NCBI GenBank assembly: GCA_031411235.1
Contig: JANOAR010000287.1
Location: 1 to 19,111 of the forward strand
DNA from: JANOAR01 sp031411235
Lineage (GTDB): Bacteria > Verrucomicrobiota > Verrucomicrobiia > Verrucomicrobiales > Verrucomicrobiaceae
DNA length: 19,111 nt
Direction of reading: 5' to 3'
Part shown: positions 1-8,617 of the stretch, one piece after another
Layout of the letters: each line of letters begins with the position of its first letter
Numbering within the stretch: position 1 is the stretch's first letter
Notes under the pieces: generated by a model
The model's input: only the letters and a program-made list of their open reading frames with translations
What the model was told of the DNA's origin: nothing
Database searches by the model: none
Position numbers and translations under genes: made by a program

Positions 1-1
1 A

Positions 2-106
2 CTCTTCGCCTTCATCGACTCCTACTACAACACCCAACGCCTCCACTCCTCCCTCAACTACCGTTCCCCCAGCCGCTTCGAGGCCGATATCGCCCTCGCT
101 AACTAA
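2..106 (+). mobile_element. IS3-family transposase, C-terminal end (partial)
   Basis: An open frame enters from the window edge and stops with TAA at 104-106. It encodes 34 residues containing SYYNTQRLHSSLNYRSP, the hallmark end of the rve integrase core of IS3-family OrfB transposases (the conserved YN..R.H..L.Y..P motif). Only the extreme C-terminus is visible. The catalytic DDE residues and the left end lie upstream, so the subgroup cannot be named. The element's right end must lie shortly after the stop. A possible CA terminus sits at 133-134, but the matching left inverted repeat is outside the window. The insertion abuts the truncated gene that follows. Confidence 0.85.
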
Positions 107-113
107 TTCACTT

Positions 114-3100
114 TTGGTCCAAATATCCGTGGCATCTCAAACCTCCGCGACTGCACCCAAGCCAGAAGGAGCGACTGGGAAGACCGCTCCTCAACTTCCC
201 TCTGTGGCAAGCCTGATGATTTCTGAGGCGGAGAAACGCCAACAAAATGAGCTAAATGCCGACAGCTCTCTCAATCCAAATCTGGAGCTTTATACCAAAG
301 CTATAAAAGAGGTCGCGGAAAAGCGAGGCGTGGTGTTTGCAGACGTGTTCGCACCAACAAGAGCAGATTGGATTGCCCGAGTGAAGTATCAGGAGGTCAA
401 TGATGCTGCGAGAGACGCGCACAGAGCACCAAGCTACGGAGTCGAAGCCACCTCCGATGGAGTGCATCTCAATCCACACGGGGATCTTGTCTTTGCCTTT
501 GCACTTGATTCTGCGGTATTCGGAAAGTGGACAGGACGCGAATTGTTTGCCGATGATGTCATCTCAATTGACCACGACGGAATCATCAAACCCAGCTACC
601 GCAGTTTCAATCGGGCCATCGCCGACAAAAACCTCCACTGGTATCACCGCTACCGCATCGTGGACTCCTACTATGTCTATGGTGGCCGCGCCGACTTGAA
701 GTTCGCGGATGGCGAGCAGACCAACCGCGATGTCATGCAGCGTGAGCGCGAGGTGCTCGATGTCATGGTGGCCAACCGCGACCAGCGCATCTGGGATCTT
801 GCGCAGCACAAGGCGGTGCCGGAGAAGGTGGACGACTCCAACGTCCCGCCCTTCCTCCCCGTGAAGACCTTCTTCGGCGTCGGCAAGAAGACCGATGCGG
901 GCCAGAACACTGGCATGACCAGCAAGACGGCGGAAGCTGACGAAATAAAATTCCTCACGCCGGAGGAGGAGAAGAAAACCTTCAAGCTCGCGCCCGGCTA
1001 CGAGGCCAGTTGCTTCGCCGATGAGCGGCAGTTCCCCGACCTCGGCAACGCCGTGGCCATGGCCTTCGACACGCGCGGGCGGCTGTGGGTCTCCACCTTC
1101 CAGAGCTACCCGCAGTGGCAGCCGGGCGGCCCGATGAACGACAAGATCCTCATCCTCGAAGACAACGATCACGATGGCAAAGCCGATGAACAGATCACCT
1201 TCGCCGAGGGCCTGCACCTGCCCATCAGCTTCCAGTTCTACAACGGCGGCATCCTCGTCAGCCATCAGCGCGAGATGCTCTTCCTCAAGGACACCAACAA
1301 CGACGACAAGGCCGACATCCGCGAGCAGGTGCTCGATGGCTTTGACTCCGCCGACAGCCATCACGTCATCAACACCTTTACTTATGGCCCCGGCGGCGAC
1401 CTCTACTTCCAGGAGGGCACCTTCCAGACCAGCCAGATCGAGACGCCCTATGGCCCCGTGCGTTGCGTCGATGCCGGCACCTATCGCTACGAGCCGCGCA
1501 CGCAGCGGCTGGAGGTCTTCGCCAGCTACAAGTATGCGAACCCGCACGGCATCGCCTTTGACCGCTGGGGCCAGACCTTCATCAGCGATGCCTCCGGCGG
1601 CGCGAACTACTTTGGCACGGCCTTCAGCGGCTACCTCCCTTACCCCGAGAAGCACAGCACCATGCAGCAGTGGTTCCCCAAGCGCGTGCGCCCCACCAGC
1701 GGCTGCGAATTCGTGTCATCGCGACACTTCCCCGATGAAGCCCAGGGCCGCTTCCTGCTCGCCAACTGCATCGGCGTGCAAGGCATCCTCCAGCACGAAG
1801 TCAAAGAGGTCGGCTCCGGCTTTGAAGGCAAGGAGATCGAACCCCTCCTGCTGAGCACCGACCCCATGTTCCGCCCCGTCGCCATGACCTTCGCGCCCGA
1901 CGGCTCCCTGTATGTCATCGACTGGTGCGAGGCCCTCATCGGCCACATGCAGTATTCGATTCGCGATCCCCTGCGCGACAAGACGCATGGCCGCATCTGG
2001 CGCATCACCTACCCCAGCCGCCCGCTGGTGGTGGATCCGAAGATCGCGGGGGAGAGTGTGGAGAAGTTAGTGGCGTTGCTCGGCACGCACGAAGACCGCA
2101 CAAGAGAGCGGGTGAAGCAGGAGCTGAGCACGAGGCCGTGGGAGGAGGTGGAGGGGGCGCTTTCAAAGAAGTCAGTGGAGTATTCTCTCATAGGCCTTCA
2201 GGCCAACAGCGACCATGCCACCCCGGCTGAGATCGCGGCAGGAGAAGCCATCAAAGCTGAATCTGATCGCTACAGATTGGAAATGCTGTGGGTGTATCAG
2301 TGGAACAACCAGCCGAATGAACTTCTGCTCAAGCTGGTGCTCCTCTGCCCCGAGCCCCACGCCCGCGCCGCCGCCACCCGCGTGCTCTGTGCTTGGCGCG
2401 ACCGCATCCCCAACGCACTCAAACTGCTGCTCGACGCCGCCAAGGACAACCACCCCCGAGTCCGCCTGGAAGCCGTCCGCGCGGTGAGCTGGTTTGCCGA
2501 GAGCGCTGTGCGCAATCTCGGAGTAGCCAGCGCCACCACTGAGAAAGTCCTTCCGACCGAGAAAAAGGACGTTCTGAACGAGAAAAAGCTCACTCCGAGG
2601 GACATAGAAGTCGCTCCGACCGAGAAAAAGGTCGCTTTGACTGAGCAAAAAGTCACTCCGAAGGAGAAAGAAGTCCCCCCGACCGAGCAAAAGGGCGCTC
2701 CGAACCAGCAAAAGGTCTCTCTGACAGAGAATAAGCCCACCGCTGCCGAACCAAGTCCAGCCGGGCTAAAGCCCATGACTACTCTAGCCGATGTCGCCCT
2801 CGCTGTGCTCGATTACCCCATGGACTACTACCTCGACTACACGCTAAACGAGACGATGCGTGTGGTCGATGTGGATGTGAAGTCGCTCAAGAACCCGAAA
2901 GCCCTCGCCTTCGTCGTCAACCGCCTGACCAACGACGAACTCGCCGCCGCACCGGACATCGAGCCCATCTTCGCCGCCAGGCTTGCTCGCAAAGGCTTCG
3001 ATCCCGTGAAGCGCGAGGCCGCCCTGACCGCGCTCATGGAACTGCGCAAGCAAGACCGCGTGACCGTCATCACCGACGCCATCAACAAGCTCGACACCCA

Positions 3101-4112
3101 GGGTGCCACCGCCCAGGCCGCCGTGATCGAGCTGGGCCGCATCCTTCTCGCCAGCGGTCCCGCCTTGAAGCCGCAGCGCCCGCTGCTCTACACCATGAGC
3201 CGCAACGCCATCAGCCAGAGCTTCACCCGCGAGATCGCCTATGCCGCCGTGGCCCTGGCCGATGGGGCACCGGAGGAGATTTGGAAAGCCACCGACGACG
3301 ACGTGGCCACCCGCACCATGCTGCTCAACGCCATCCCGCTCATCCCCGATCCCGCCCTGCGCGCCGCCTTCCAGCCCAGCGTGATCGCCTTGTTTAACAA
3401 CGACAAGCAGCACCAGCGCATCCGCACCGCCGCCTTGAAAGCCCTGCCCGCGCTCGGCGCCCAGCACGCCGCCGCCGGCTTCACCGTGCTCGTCGCGCAT
3501 CTGAAACAAGAGCCGTTCTTCGACACCGCCGTCGGCACGCTCTTGCAGATGCCCAAGGAGTCCTGGGACAAAACCGCCGCGTCCGCCCTCGCCCAGCTCA
3601 TCCTCGACCGCTGCGCCAAAGTCCCCACCGATCAACGCACCGACGACGCCTACCTGGAAGCCATGCAACTGGGCAACGACCTCGCCGCGCTGATGCCCGA
3701 TGGCGACCGCATCAAGAAGCAGCTTCGCGCGCTCGGCGTGAGCACCATCATCTTGAAAACCCTGCGCGAGCAGATGATCTACGACAAGCTCACCTTCGAA
3801 GTCGAAGCTGGCAAACCCGTCGCCATCATCCTGGAGAACACGGACATCATGCCGCACAATTTTGTTATTGTGCAGCCCGGCGCACTTGAAGAAGTCGCGA
3901 TGAAATCGCAAACGATGCCGCCCGTGCCCGACAAGCTCGGAAGGCTCTACATTCCCGAGTCCGACAAGATACTCGCCGCCACCAAGATGCTAGAACCCGG
4001 CCAGCGCGAGAAGATTACCTGGATCGCCCCGAGCACGCCCGGCAAGGTGCCCTTCGTCTGCACCTTCCCTGGGCATTGGGTGCGCATGAAGGGGGAAATC
4101 GAGGTGAAGTGA
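114..4112 (+). CDS. SGNH-esterase remnant / PVC dehydrogenase / HEAT / cupredoxin fusion, 5'-truncated
   Basis: A 1332-codon frame opens 7 bases after the transposase stop, with only a weak TTG at 114. The true start was probably removed by the insertion sequence. Residues about 55-250 look like the C-terminal half of a SGNH/GDSL hydrolase: FADVFAP, then block V DGVHLN with D115 and H118. The GDS nucleophile block is absent. Residues about 280-640 form the PVC 'Piru_Ver' membrane-bound dehydrogenase propeller, with Asp-rich turns LEDNDHDGKADE and LKDTNNDDKADI. HEAT-like helices cover about 645-800 and 885-1195, split by a 7-residue tandem repeat. The C-terminus (about 1215-1332) is an azurin-like type I copper domain with ligands H1248, C1316, H1321 and M1325 in C-x4-H-x3-M spacing. 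No CxxCH heme motif is present. No signal peptide is visible, as expected if the 5' end is lost. It was probably a periplasmic redox protein. Expression now is doubtful unless the insertion sequence supplies a promoter. Confidence 0.85.
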   Translation: MVQISVASQTSATAPKPEGATGKTAPQLPSVASLMISEAEKRQQNELNADSSLNPNLELYTKAIKEVAEKRGVVFADVFAPTRADWIARVKYQEVNDAARDAHRAPSYGVEATSDGVHLNPHGDLVFAFALDSAVFGKWTGRELFADDVISIDHDGIIKPSYRSFNRAIADKNLHWYHRYRIVDSYYVYGGRADLKFADGEQTNRDVMQREREVLDVMVANRDQRIWDLAQHKAVPEKVDDSNVPPFLPVKTFFGVGKKTDAGQNTGMTSKTAEADEIKFLTPEEEKKTFKLAPGYEASCFADERQFPDLGNAVAMAFDTRGRLWVSTFQSYPQWQPGGPMNDKILILEDNDHDGKADEQITFAEGLHLPISFQFYNGGILVSHQREMLFLKDTNNDDKADIREQVLDGFDSADSHHVINTFTYGPGGDLYFQEGTFQTSQIETPYGPVRCVDAGTYRYEPRTQRLEVFASYKYANPHGIAFDRWGQTFISDASGGANYFGTAFSGYLPYPEKHSTMQQWFPKRVRPTSGCEFVSSRHFPDEAQGRFLLANCIGVQGILQHEVKEVGSGFEGKEIEPLLLSTDPMFRPVAMTFAPDGSLYVIDWCEALIGHMQYSIRDPLRDKTHGRIWRITYPSRPLVVDPKIAGESVEKLVALLGTHEDRTRERVKQELSTRPWEEVEGALSKKSVEYSLIGLQANSDHATPAEIAAGEAIKAESDRYRLEMLWVYQWNNQPNELLLKLVLLCPEPHARAAATRVLCAWRDRIPNALKLLLDAAKDNHPRVRLEAVRAVSWFAESAVRNLGVASATTEKVLPTEKKDVLNEKKLTPRDIEVAPTEKKVALTEQKVTPKEKEVPPTEQKGAPNQQKVSLTENKPTAAEPSPAGLKPMTTLADVALAVLDYPMDYYLDYTLNETMRVVDVDVKSLKNPKALAFVVNRLTNDELAAAPDIEPIFAARLARKGFDPVKREAALTALMELRKQDRVTVITDAINKLDTQGATAQAAVIELGRILLASGPALKPQRPLLYTMSRNAISQSFTREIAYAAVALADGAPEEIWKATDDDVATRTMLLNAIPLIPDPALRAAFQPSVIALFNNDKQHQRIRTAALKALPALGAQHAAAGFTVLVAHLKQEPFFDTAVGTLLQMPKESWDKTAASALAQLILDRCAKVPTDQRTDDAYLEAMQLGNDLAALMPDGDRIKKQLRALGVSTIILKTLREQMIYDKLTFEVEAGKPVAIILENTDIMPHNFVIVQPGALEEVAMKSQTMPPVPDKLGRLYIPESDKILAATKMLEPGQREKITWIAPSTPGKVPFVCTFPGHWVRMKGEIEVK
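2547..2735 (+). repeat. 21-bp tandem repeat, 9 units, in frame
   Basis: Nine consecutive 21-base units lie inside the large fusion gene. They encode heptads VLPTEKK, DVLNEKK, LTPRDIE, VAPTEKK, VALTEQK, VTPKEKE, VPPTEQK, GAPNQQK and VSLTENK. The DNA consensus begins GTCGCTCCGACCGAG and ends with an A-rich AAAAAG. The units have diverged but the register never breaks, so the frame stays open. The stretch is charged and Pro-rich, probably a disordered linker between two HEAT blocks. A partial unit (TTEK) precedes it. Confidence 0.85.
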
Positions 4113-4130
4113 GCGCCAAAGCCAGCGGCT

Positions 4131-4787
4131 TTACGGCTTCTTCGCGTCGAGTTTCTCTTTGATGGCTTGGTAGGAAGCGTTCGTGATGAGCTTCTCCTTG
4201 ACCCATTTGATCGCGCTATCATAACCAAAGCCATTGAGGTCGCCGTTCTGCATGTTGAAAACGGACACGGGCATGAGTGCTAGGTTTTGTAAAGCTTTGG
4301 CAGATTCCGGCGCGAGCATGGGCGAGAGCAGATGCCCCACGGCGAGCGGCTCGTCATCCCAGCCAGGAGCGGTAGCTACGGGGGGCTGGCCATTCTCCAT
4401 GCGCAGTCCATTTTTGGGGTCAGCGAAGACGCCGAGTTTCTTCGCCATGTCATAATTCGCCAGGGTCTGCATTTCGATGAGCTTCTGCTCGCCCTTGGGG
4501 GCCCCTGTGCTGGAGAGGGCTCCAGCCAAGGTGGAGGCAGCAGCGTAGCCACCGCGCTCGGCTTCATTCAACATGGCAAGGATGCGGAAGAAGCTGCCCT
4601 CGGCAGAGTAGGCGGGGTCTTCCGTCTCTGCCATATCCTCGTCTTTGATGTGCATTTTGAGCAGTGGCTGCAAGGTGCTGACCCAGCGATTGCGGCTCTC
4701 CTTTTGCTTAACATTGAATTCCTGGAAGAGGAAATACGCGCCGAGACAGCCGCCGAGAAGGATGAGGAAACCGAGAAATTTGCCCAT
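4131..4787 (-). CDS. Hypothetical protein with N-terminal membrane anchor
   Basis: A 218-residue protein that I do not recognise. The chosen start (ATG at 4787-4785) gives MGKFLGFLILLGGCLGAYFLF, a single hydrophobic anchor or uncleaved signal. The open frame continues upstream to 5030, but that extension is low-quality sequence and overlaps the DUF1501 gene start. The rest is soluble and mildly acidic, with an Ala-rich helical stretch (about residues 80-95) and a Lys-rich C-terminus ending KEKLDAKKP. The likely location is the inner membrane with the body in the periplasm. No Shine-Dalgarno is visible. It converges on the fusion gene with only 18 bases between stops. A 6-bp inverted repeat (4118-4132) lies there, too weak to call a terminator. 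Confidence 0.75.
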   Translation of the reverse strand: MGKFLGFLILLGGCLGAYFLFQEFNVKQKESRNRWVSTLQPLLKMHIKDEDMAETEDPAYSAEGSFFRILAMLNEAERGGYAAASTLAGALSSTGAPKGEQKLIEMQTLANYDMAKKLGVFADPKNGLRMENGQPPVATAPGWDDEPLAVGHLLSPMLAPESAKALQNLALMPVSVFNMQNGDLNGFGYDSAIKWVKEKLITNASYQAIKEKLDAKKP

Positions 4788-5024
4788 AATAAAAATGCTA
4801 GTTGAGTGAAGTGAAAATAGACACTCCAGCCTATGACAGTGAAAGCTTAGGTTCAAATATTTTTTTAACCATAAGCGAATGTTTTGGGCACGAGGCCCGT
4901 GCGCTAAAGTGGAGCAAATCCCGCCGATCAGCCCTCGGGTTTCTTCAGCGAAATGATGGGGCCTGGCGCTTCGTTTTGAGACAGCAGAACGCCATGTGAG
5001 TAACCGCCCTCCTTCGCTAAAACC
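4788..5024. other. Divergent intergenic region
   Basis: These 237 bases separate the minus-strand anchored protein from the plus-strand DUF1501 gene, so promoters in both directions are expected. The AT-rich core around 4850-4875 is the most promoter-like part. On the minus strand TTGAAC and TAGGCT stand 17 bases apart, only a weak sigma70-like match. No operator, riboswitch or RNA gene was recognised. Confidence 0.35.
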
Positions 5025-6515
5025 ATGCACCCGCTACAACAGACCATCGAGCACACGCGCCGTGAGTTCCTCACCACCACAGCCAACGGCTTGGGCATGA
5101 TGGCCCTGGGCTCCATGCTCACAGCAGATGGCATTCTCTCGCCCGCCAGCGCGGCAGGTCTGGCCAGTGCCGATCCTTTGCTGCCGAAGCAGCCGCACTT
5201 CCCCGCCAAGGCAAAGAACTGCATCTTCATTTTCATGGAGGGTGCTCCCTCGCAGGTGGATCTATTCGACCCCAAGCCCAAGCTCAATGAACTGCACGGC
5301 CAGCCGTTGCCCGAGAGCATGACTAAGAACGTGCGCTTCGCCTTCCTGCGAAAAGAGACCGCGCGACTCATGGGCAGCCCGCGCACCTTTGCCCAACACG
5401 GGCAGAGCGGCATGAACTTCAGCGACTACCTGCCGCACATGGCCAAGACCGCCGACGAGTGGCTGATGGTGCGCTCGATGCACACGGAGCAGTTCAACCA
5501 CCACCCAGGGCAGCTCGTGCTGCACAGCGGACGCGCCGCCTTCGGCCTGCCGACGATGGGCTCGTGGTTGAACTACGGGCTCGGCAGCGAATCGCGCAGC
5601 CTGCCCGGCTACGTCGTGCTCAGCGCTGGGCGTGGCACCAGCGGCGGAGCCTCGCTGTGGCAGAGCGGCTTCCTGCCCAGCGTCTATGCGGGCGTGCTCT
5701 TCCGCAACAAAGGCGAGCCCGTGCTGAACCTGCAAAACCCCGCTGGCCTGCCCGCCGCGCTGCAACGTCGCGGCCTCGACGCACTGAATGAACTCAACCA
5801 GCAACGCTTCGCACAAGTGCAAGACCCAGAGATCGCCAGCCGCATCGCCGCCTACGAGCTGGCCTTTCGGATGCAATCCAGTGCGCCCGAGTTGATCGAC
5901 CTCAGCGGCGAGAGCCCGAAAACCCTGGAAGACTATGGCGTGAATCGCGCCGACCCACCGATCAAGGCCACACGAGGCGGCGGCCCAGGGCAGCACAAAA
6001 GCTTCGCCACCAACTGCCTGCTCGCGCGGCGACTCGTCGAGCGTGGCGTGCGCTTCGTCAGCATCATGCACGCGTCGTGGGATCACCACAGCGACCTGAA
6101 CAACGAGCTAGGCTTCAACGCCAGCATGGCCGACCAACCCATCGCCGCGCTGATCAAAGACTTGAAGGAACGCGGCATGTTGGAGGACACGATGGTCGTC
6201 TGGGGCAGCGAGTTTGGCCGCACCCCGCTGGGCGAGAATCGCAACGGCAGCCCCAACGTCACTGGACGCGATCACCACCCCTTTGCTTTCACCATGCTGA
6301 TGGCTGGCGGCGGCATCAAAGGCGGGCAAACCTACGGCGAGACCGACGAAATCGGCTGGTCTGTGGTACGCGATCCCGTGTCGATCAATGACTTCCACGC
6401 CACCATGCTGCACCAGTTCGGCTTCGATCATTTGAAGCTCACCCACCGCTTCCAAGGCCGCGACTACCGGCTTACGGACGTGGCGGGGAAGGTCGTGAAA
6501 GAGTGGATCGCGTGA
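5025..6515 (+). CDS. DUF1501 domain protein, Tat-exported
   Basis: A 496-residue DUF1501 family protein, a group related to the sulfatase/alkaline phosphatase fold and expanded in Planctomycetes and Verrucomicrobia. Its biochemical role is not established. The N-terminus carries a twin-arginine signal: THRREFL-type RREFL at residues 12-16, then a hydrophobic stretch to about residue 43 (ASAAGLA). Typical family segments follow: NCIFIFMEGAPSQVDLFDPKP (about 65-85), HHPGQLVLHSGR, RGVRFVSIMHASWDHHSDL, and VWGSEFGRTPLGENRNGSP followed by GRDHHPFAFTMLMAGGGIKGG near the C-terminus. The length is normal for the family. In planctomycetes these genes usually pair with a DUF1549/DUF1553 cytochrome-like gene. 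No such partner is adjacent here. It converges with the efflux gene with 3 bases between stops. Confidence 0.92.
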   Translation: MHPLQQTIEHTRREFLTTTANGLGMMALGSMLTADGILSPASAAGLASADPLLPKQPHFPAKAKNCIFIFMEGAPSQVDLFDPKPKLNELHGQPLPESMTKNVRFAFLRKETARLMGSPRTFAQHGQSGMNFSDYLPHMAKTADEWLMVRSMHTEQFNHHPGQLVLHSGRAAFGLPTMGSWLNYGLGSESRSLPGYVVLSAGRGTSGGASLWQSGFLPSVYAGVLFRNKGEPVLNLQNPAGLPAALQRRGLDALNELNQQRFAQVQDPEIASRIAAYELAFRMQSSAPELIDLSGESPKTLEDYGVNRADPPIKATRGGGPGQHKSFATNCLLARRLVERGVRFVSIMHASWDHHSDLNNELGFNASMADQPIAALIKDLKERGMLEDTMVVWGSEFGRTPLGENRNGSPNVTGRDHHPFAFTMLMAGGGIKGGQTYGETDEIGWSVVRDPVSINDFHATMLHQFGFDHLKLTHRFQGRDYRLTDVAGKVVKEWIA

Positions 6516-6518
6516 CGA

Positions 6519-7925
6519 CTACTTCCCCCACCCACCGCCGAGCGACTTGGCCAGCAGCACGCTGGACACGGCTCGCTGGCCGTCGAGTTGGGCGAGGGCG
6601 AGGCGGGTAATGAGTACGGTGCGGTCGGCTTCGACGACTTCAAAGTAGCTGGCGAGGCCTTTGTCGTAGCGCACGCGAGCGAGTTTGGCGGTGTCGTCGG
6701 CAGCGGTCAGGGCGGCGGCGATGGCGGCGCGTTGGCTAGCGAAGGAGCGCAGATCGAGCAGCGAGTCCTCCACCTCGCGCAAGCCGATGAGCACGGCCTG
6801 GCGGTACTGCGCGAGGGATTCCTCGTATCGGCTCTTTGCCGCACGCAGGCTGGCGCGAAGTTTACCACCGTTGAAAATGGGCAGCGTCACGCTGGGGCCG
6901 ATGGACAGAGCGCGATTTTCCCAGTCAAGGAAGGTGCTGGTGCTGAGGCTCTCGAAGCCGCCGCTACCGAGCAATTTGAACGAGGGGAAAAAGTCGGCCT
7001 TGGCGACACCGATGTCGGCATTGGCGGCGATGAGTTTGGCCTCGGCAGCGCGGATGTCGGGGCGACGCTCCAGCAACTCGGAGGGCAGGCCCACGGGGAT
7101 GTGTGGCGGTGTGGGTGCGCCTGATCCCGCTGCAATGTGGAAGCTGCTGGGCATCTGGCCGCACAGCACGGCGAGGGCGTGCTCGGTGGAGCCGCGCGTG
7201 CGCTCTAGCGCAGCGAGATCGGCGCGGGCGAGTTCATGCTCGGTTCTTGAGCGAGACACATCAGTCTCATTGGCCATACCGCCCTCGAAGCGACTTTTTT
7301 GGAGCTTCAGGGCGTCTTCGCGCAGCTTGATGGTGTCGCGCAGGATCTGCATCTGCGCGTCGAGTGAGCGCAGAAGGAAATAGTTTCGGGCGACTTCGGC
7401 AGCGAGCATGAGGCGCTGCGCGGCGAGGGTGTCGTCAGCGCTCTTGGCACTGGCTCTGGCCGACTCAACGCCGCGCTTCACCCGGCCCCAGAGGTCGAGT
7501 TCATAGCTAGCCTCCAGCGAGGCGCGGTAGTTCTGCCGCACCAGTGCATCGGCAGGAAGGGCAAGCCCTGGGGGTAAATTGGCACCGATGGTGGCTTCGG
7601 AGATGCGCTGCTTGGAGGCGCTACCACCAAGATTTAGCTGGGGGAACCACTCGGAGCGTTTCGCGCCAATGAGCGCTCTCGCGGTATCAACACGCGCCGA
7701 GGCTGCCTTCAAATCCTGATTGGCCGCGAGGGCTTGCTTAACCAACGCGTTGAGCTTGTCTGAGCCGAAGCGCTTCCACCATTCATCGGGCAGAGGTTTG
7801 CTGCTGGCGCTGCCTTTGCCCTCCTTCCACTGGCCCGGCAGCTTGTCCTTGGGCCGCAGGAAATTGGGGCCACTGACGCATGATGTGAACAGCAGGGCGA
7901 GGAGGAGTGTGAGACGGGGGAACAT
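6519..7925 (-). CDS. Outer-membrane efflux lipoprotein, NodT/TolC family
   Basis: A 468-residue outer-membrane factor of an RND-type tripartite efflux system. The start at 7925 gives MFPRLTLLLALLFTSCVSGPNFLRP, a lipoprotein signal with the acylated Cys at residue 16 and the usual NodT-family 'GPNF.RP' after it. An in-frame upstream ATG at 8009 would bury this signal. Two OEP repeats follow (about 55-240 and 265-455), with the family motifs WWKRFGSDKLNALVKQAL, ELDLWGRVKRG, LLERRPDIRAAEAKL and ANADIGVAKADFFPSF. It forms a trimeric channel through the outer membrane. No membrane-fusion protein or RND pump gene is next to it, so its partners are probably elsewhere. Confidence 0.92.
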   Translation of the reverse strand: MFPRLTLLLALLFTSCVSGPNFLRPKDKLPGQWKEGKGSASSKPLPDEWWKRFGSDKLNALVKQALAANQDLKAASARVDTARALIGAKRSEWFPQLNLGGSASKQRISEATIGANLPPGLALPADALVRQNYRASLEASYELDLWGRVKRGVESARASAKSADDTLAAQRLMLAAEVARNYFLLRSLDAQMQILRDTIKLREDALKLQKSRFEGGMANETDVSRSRTEHELARADLAALERTRGSTEHALAVLCGQMPSSFHIAAGSGAPTPPHIPVGLPSELLERRPDIRAAEAKLIAANADIGVAKADFFPSFKLLGSGGFESLSTSTFLDWENRALSIGPSVTLPIFNGGKLRASLRAAKSRYEESLAQYRQAVLIGLREVEDSLLDLRSFASQRAAIAAALTAADDTAKLARVRYDKGLASYFEVVEADRTVLITRLALAQLDGQRAVSSVLLAKSLGGGWGK

Positions 7926-7995
7926 GGCGTGGTGCGGGCTGATTCGGGTCGCTGGCGTATGAGCGAGGAAGGCATGATCCGCAAGCTCGGAGTGA

Positions 7996-8019
7996 CCGAG
8001 CGGCTCCACGTCGGCTCGG
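7996..8019. other. Inverted repeat in the efflux gene leader
   Basis: CCGAGC and GCTCGG arms flank a 12-base loop, between the stop of the 4-TM protein gene (8043) and the efflux start (7925). No T-run follows on the minus strand, so it is not a standard rho-independent terminator. It may be an RNA stem-loop in the efflux leader or chance. Confidence 0.25.
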
Positions 8020-8042
8020 CATTGTATGACGACGCGGGGAAA

Positions 8043-8495
8043 CTAATAGGTGGCCTTGTCCCACAGCGTGAAGCCATAGGTCGTCGCTCGCTGAATGCGT
8101 GAGCTGATCAAGATGACCATGCCTCCTGCGGCATAGGCAAAGGCAAAGGTGCTAAGCCAGAAGGGCAGCAACTTCAGTGATAACACGGGGCTATGCTCGG
8201 GCGCGAGCGATGGAGCCAACCACATGAGGTAAAAGAGCCCCAAGGCCGAACCACCAAAAAAAGTGAGCCCTAGCAGGATGCGGCACCACTGCCGGTGGGT
8301 AAGCACCCCAAAGATAAGCCCCAAACTGATAAGGTACCAAAAGGCCACCATGAGGGAGGTCGAAAATAACTCGTGAAACATGAGCAGCACCGCTGCCAAT
8401 AGCCCGAGGAACAAGTGCGTGGCGATCAAGACCCTGGTAAAACTGATGTCGGCGTGGTGTCGAGGACTATAGCGTTGACGTTGTAAATCGAGCAT
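8043..8495 (-). CDS. Small integral membrane protein (4 TM)
   Basis: A 150-residue protein that I cannot assign to a family. The start at ATG 8495 gives MLDLQRQRYSPRHHADISFTRV, a polar N-terminus before the first membrane segment. The frame extends upstream to 8762, but that part is not membrane-protein-like and would overlap the 26-residue ORF. Four hydrophobic segments are visible: FTRVLIATHLFLGLLAAVLLM, SLMVAFWYLISLGLIFGVL, ILLGLTFFGGSALGLFYLMW and FWLSTFAFAYAAGGMVILIS. There is no clear Shine-Dalgarno. It lies downstream of the 26-residue membrane peptide on the same strand, 122 bases apart, and could be cotranscribed with it. Confidence 0.65.
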   Translation of the reverse strand: MLDLQRQRYSPRHHADISFTRVLIATHLFLGLLAAVLLMFHELFSTSLMVAFWYLISLGLIFGVLTHRQWCRILLGLTFFGGSALGLFYLMWLAPSLAPEHSPVLSLKLLPFWLSTFAFAYAAGGMVILISSRIQRATTYGFTLWDKATY

Positions 8496-8617
8496 CGAAG
8501 CGAGTGATGAGAGGATTAAAAAGGAGCGAATGACGTAACCCTTAGCCAGTAAAAGGATCAAGCCACAACAGGGCGATATGGGGGTAACCACCGCACCTGG
8601 GCTGGAGTGAACTGGCG

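Noticed and set aside
564..1655. Long minus-strand open frame (363 codons) opposite the dehydrogenase propeller
   Set aside because: It is a shadow of the GC-rich coding strand: Val/Ala/Gly/Glu-rich with no recognisable motif, fully inside a well-supported gene.
2547..2735. CRISPR array
   Set aside because: The units are contiguous with no spacers and encode an in-frame heptad, so this is a coding minisatellite.
2844..3911. Minus-strand open frame of 355 codons opposite the HEAT region
   Set aside because: Same kind of antisense shadow, with low-complexity Gly/Val/His composition and no domain signature.
4118..4132. Bidirectional terminator between convergent genes
   Set aside because: The inverted repeat AAAGCC/GGCTTT has only a 6-bp stem and no T-run, and it overlaps the stop of the minus-strand gene.
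4802..4999. Plus-strand 65-codon frame before the DUF1501 gene
   Set aside because: It needs a TTG start, has no Shine-Dalgarno and lies in a divergent promoter region.
7959..8102. Plus-strand 47-residue ORF starting MSEEGMIRKLGV
   Set aside because: The composition is protein-like, but it has no Shine-Dalgarno, overlaps the end of the opposite-strand 4-TM gene and occupies the efflux leader. It cannot be supported without conservation data.
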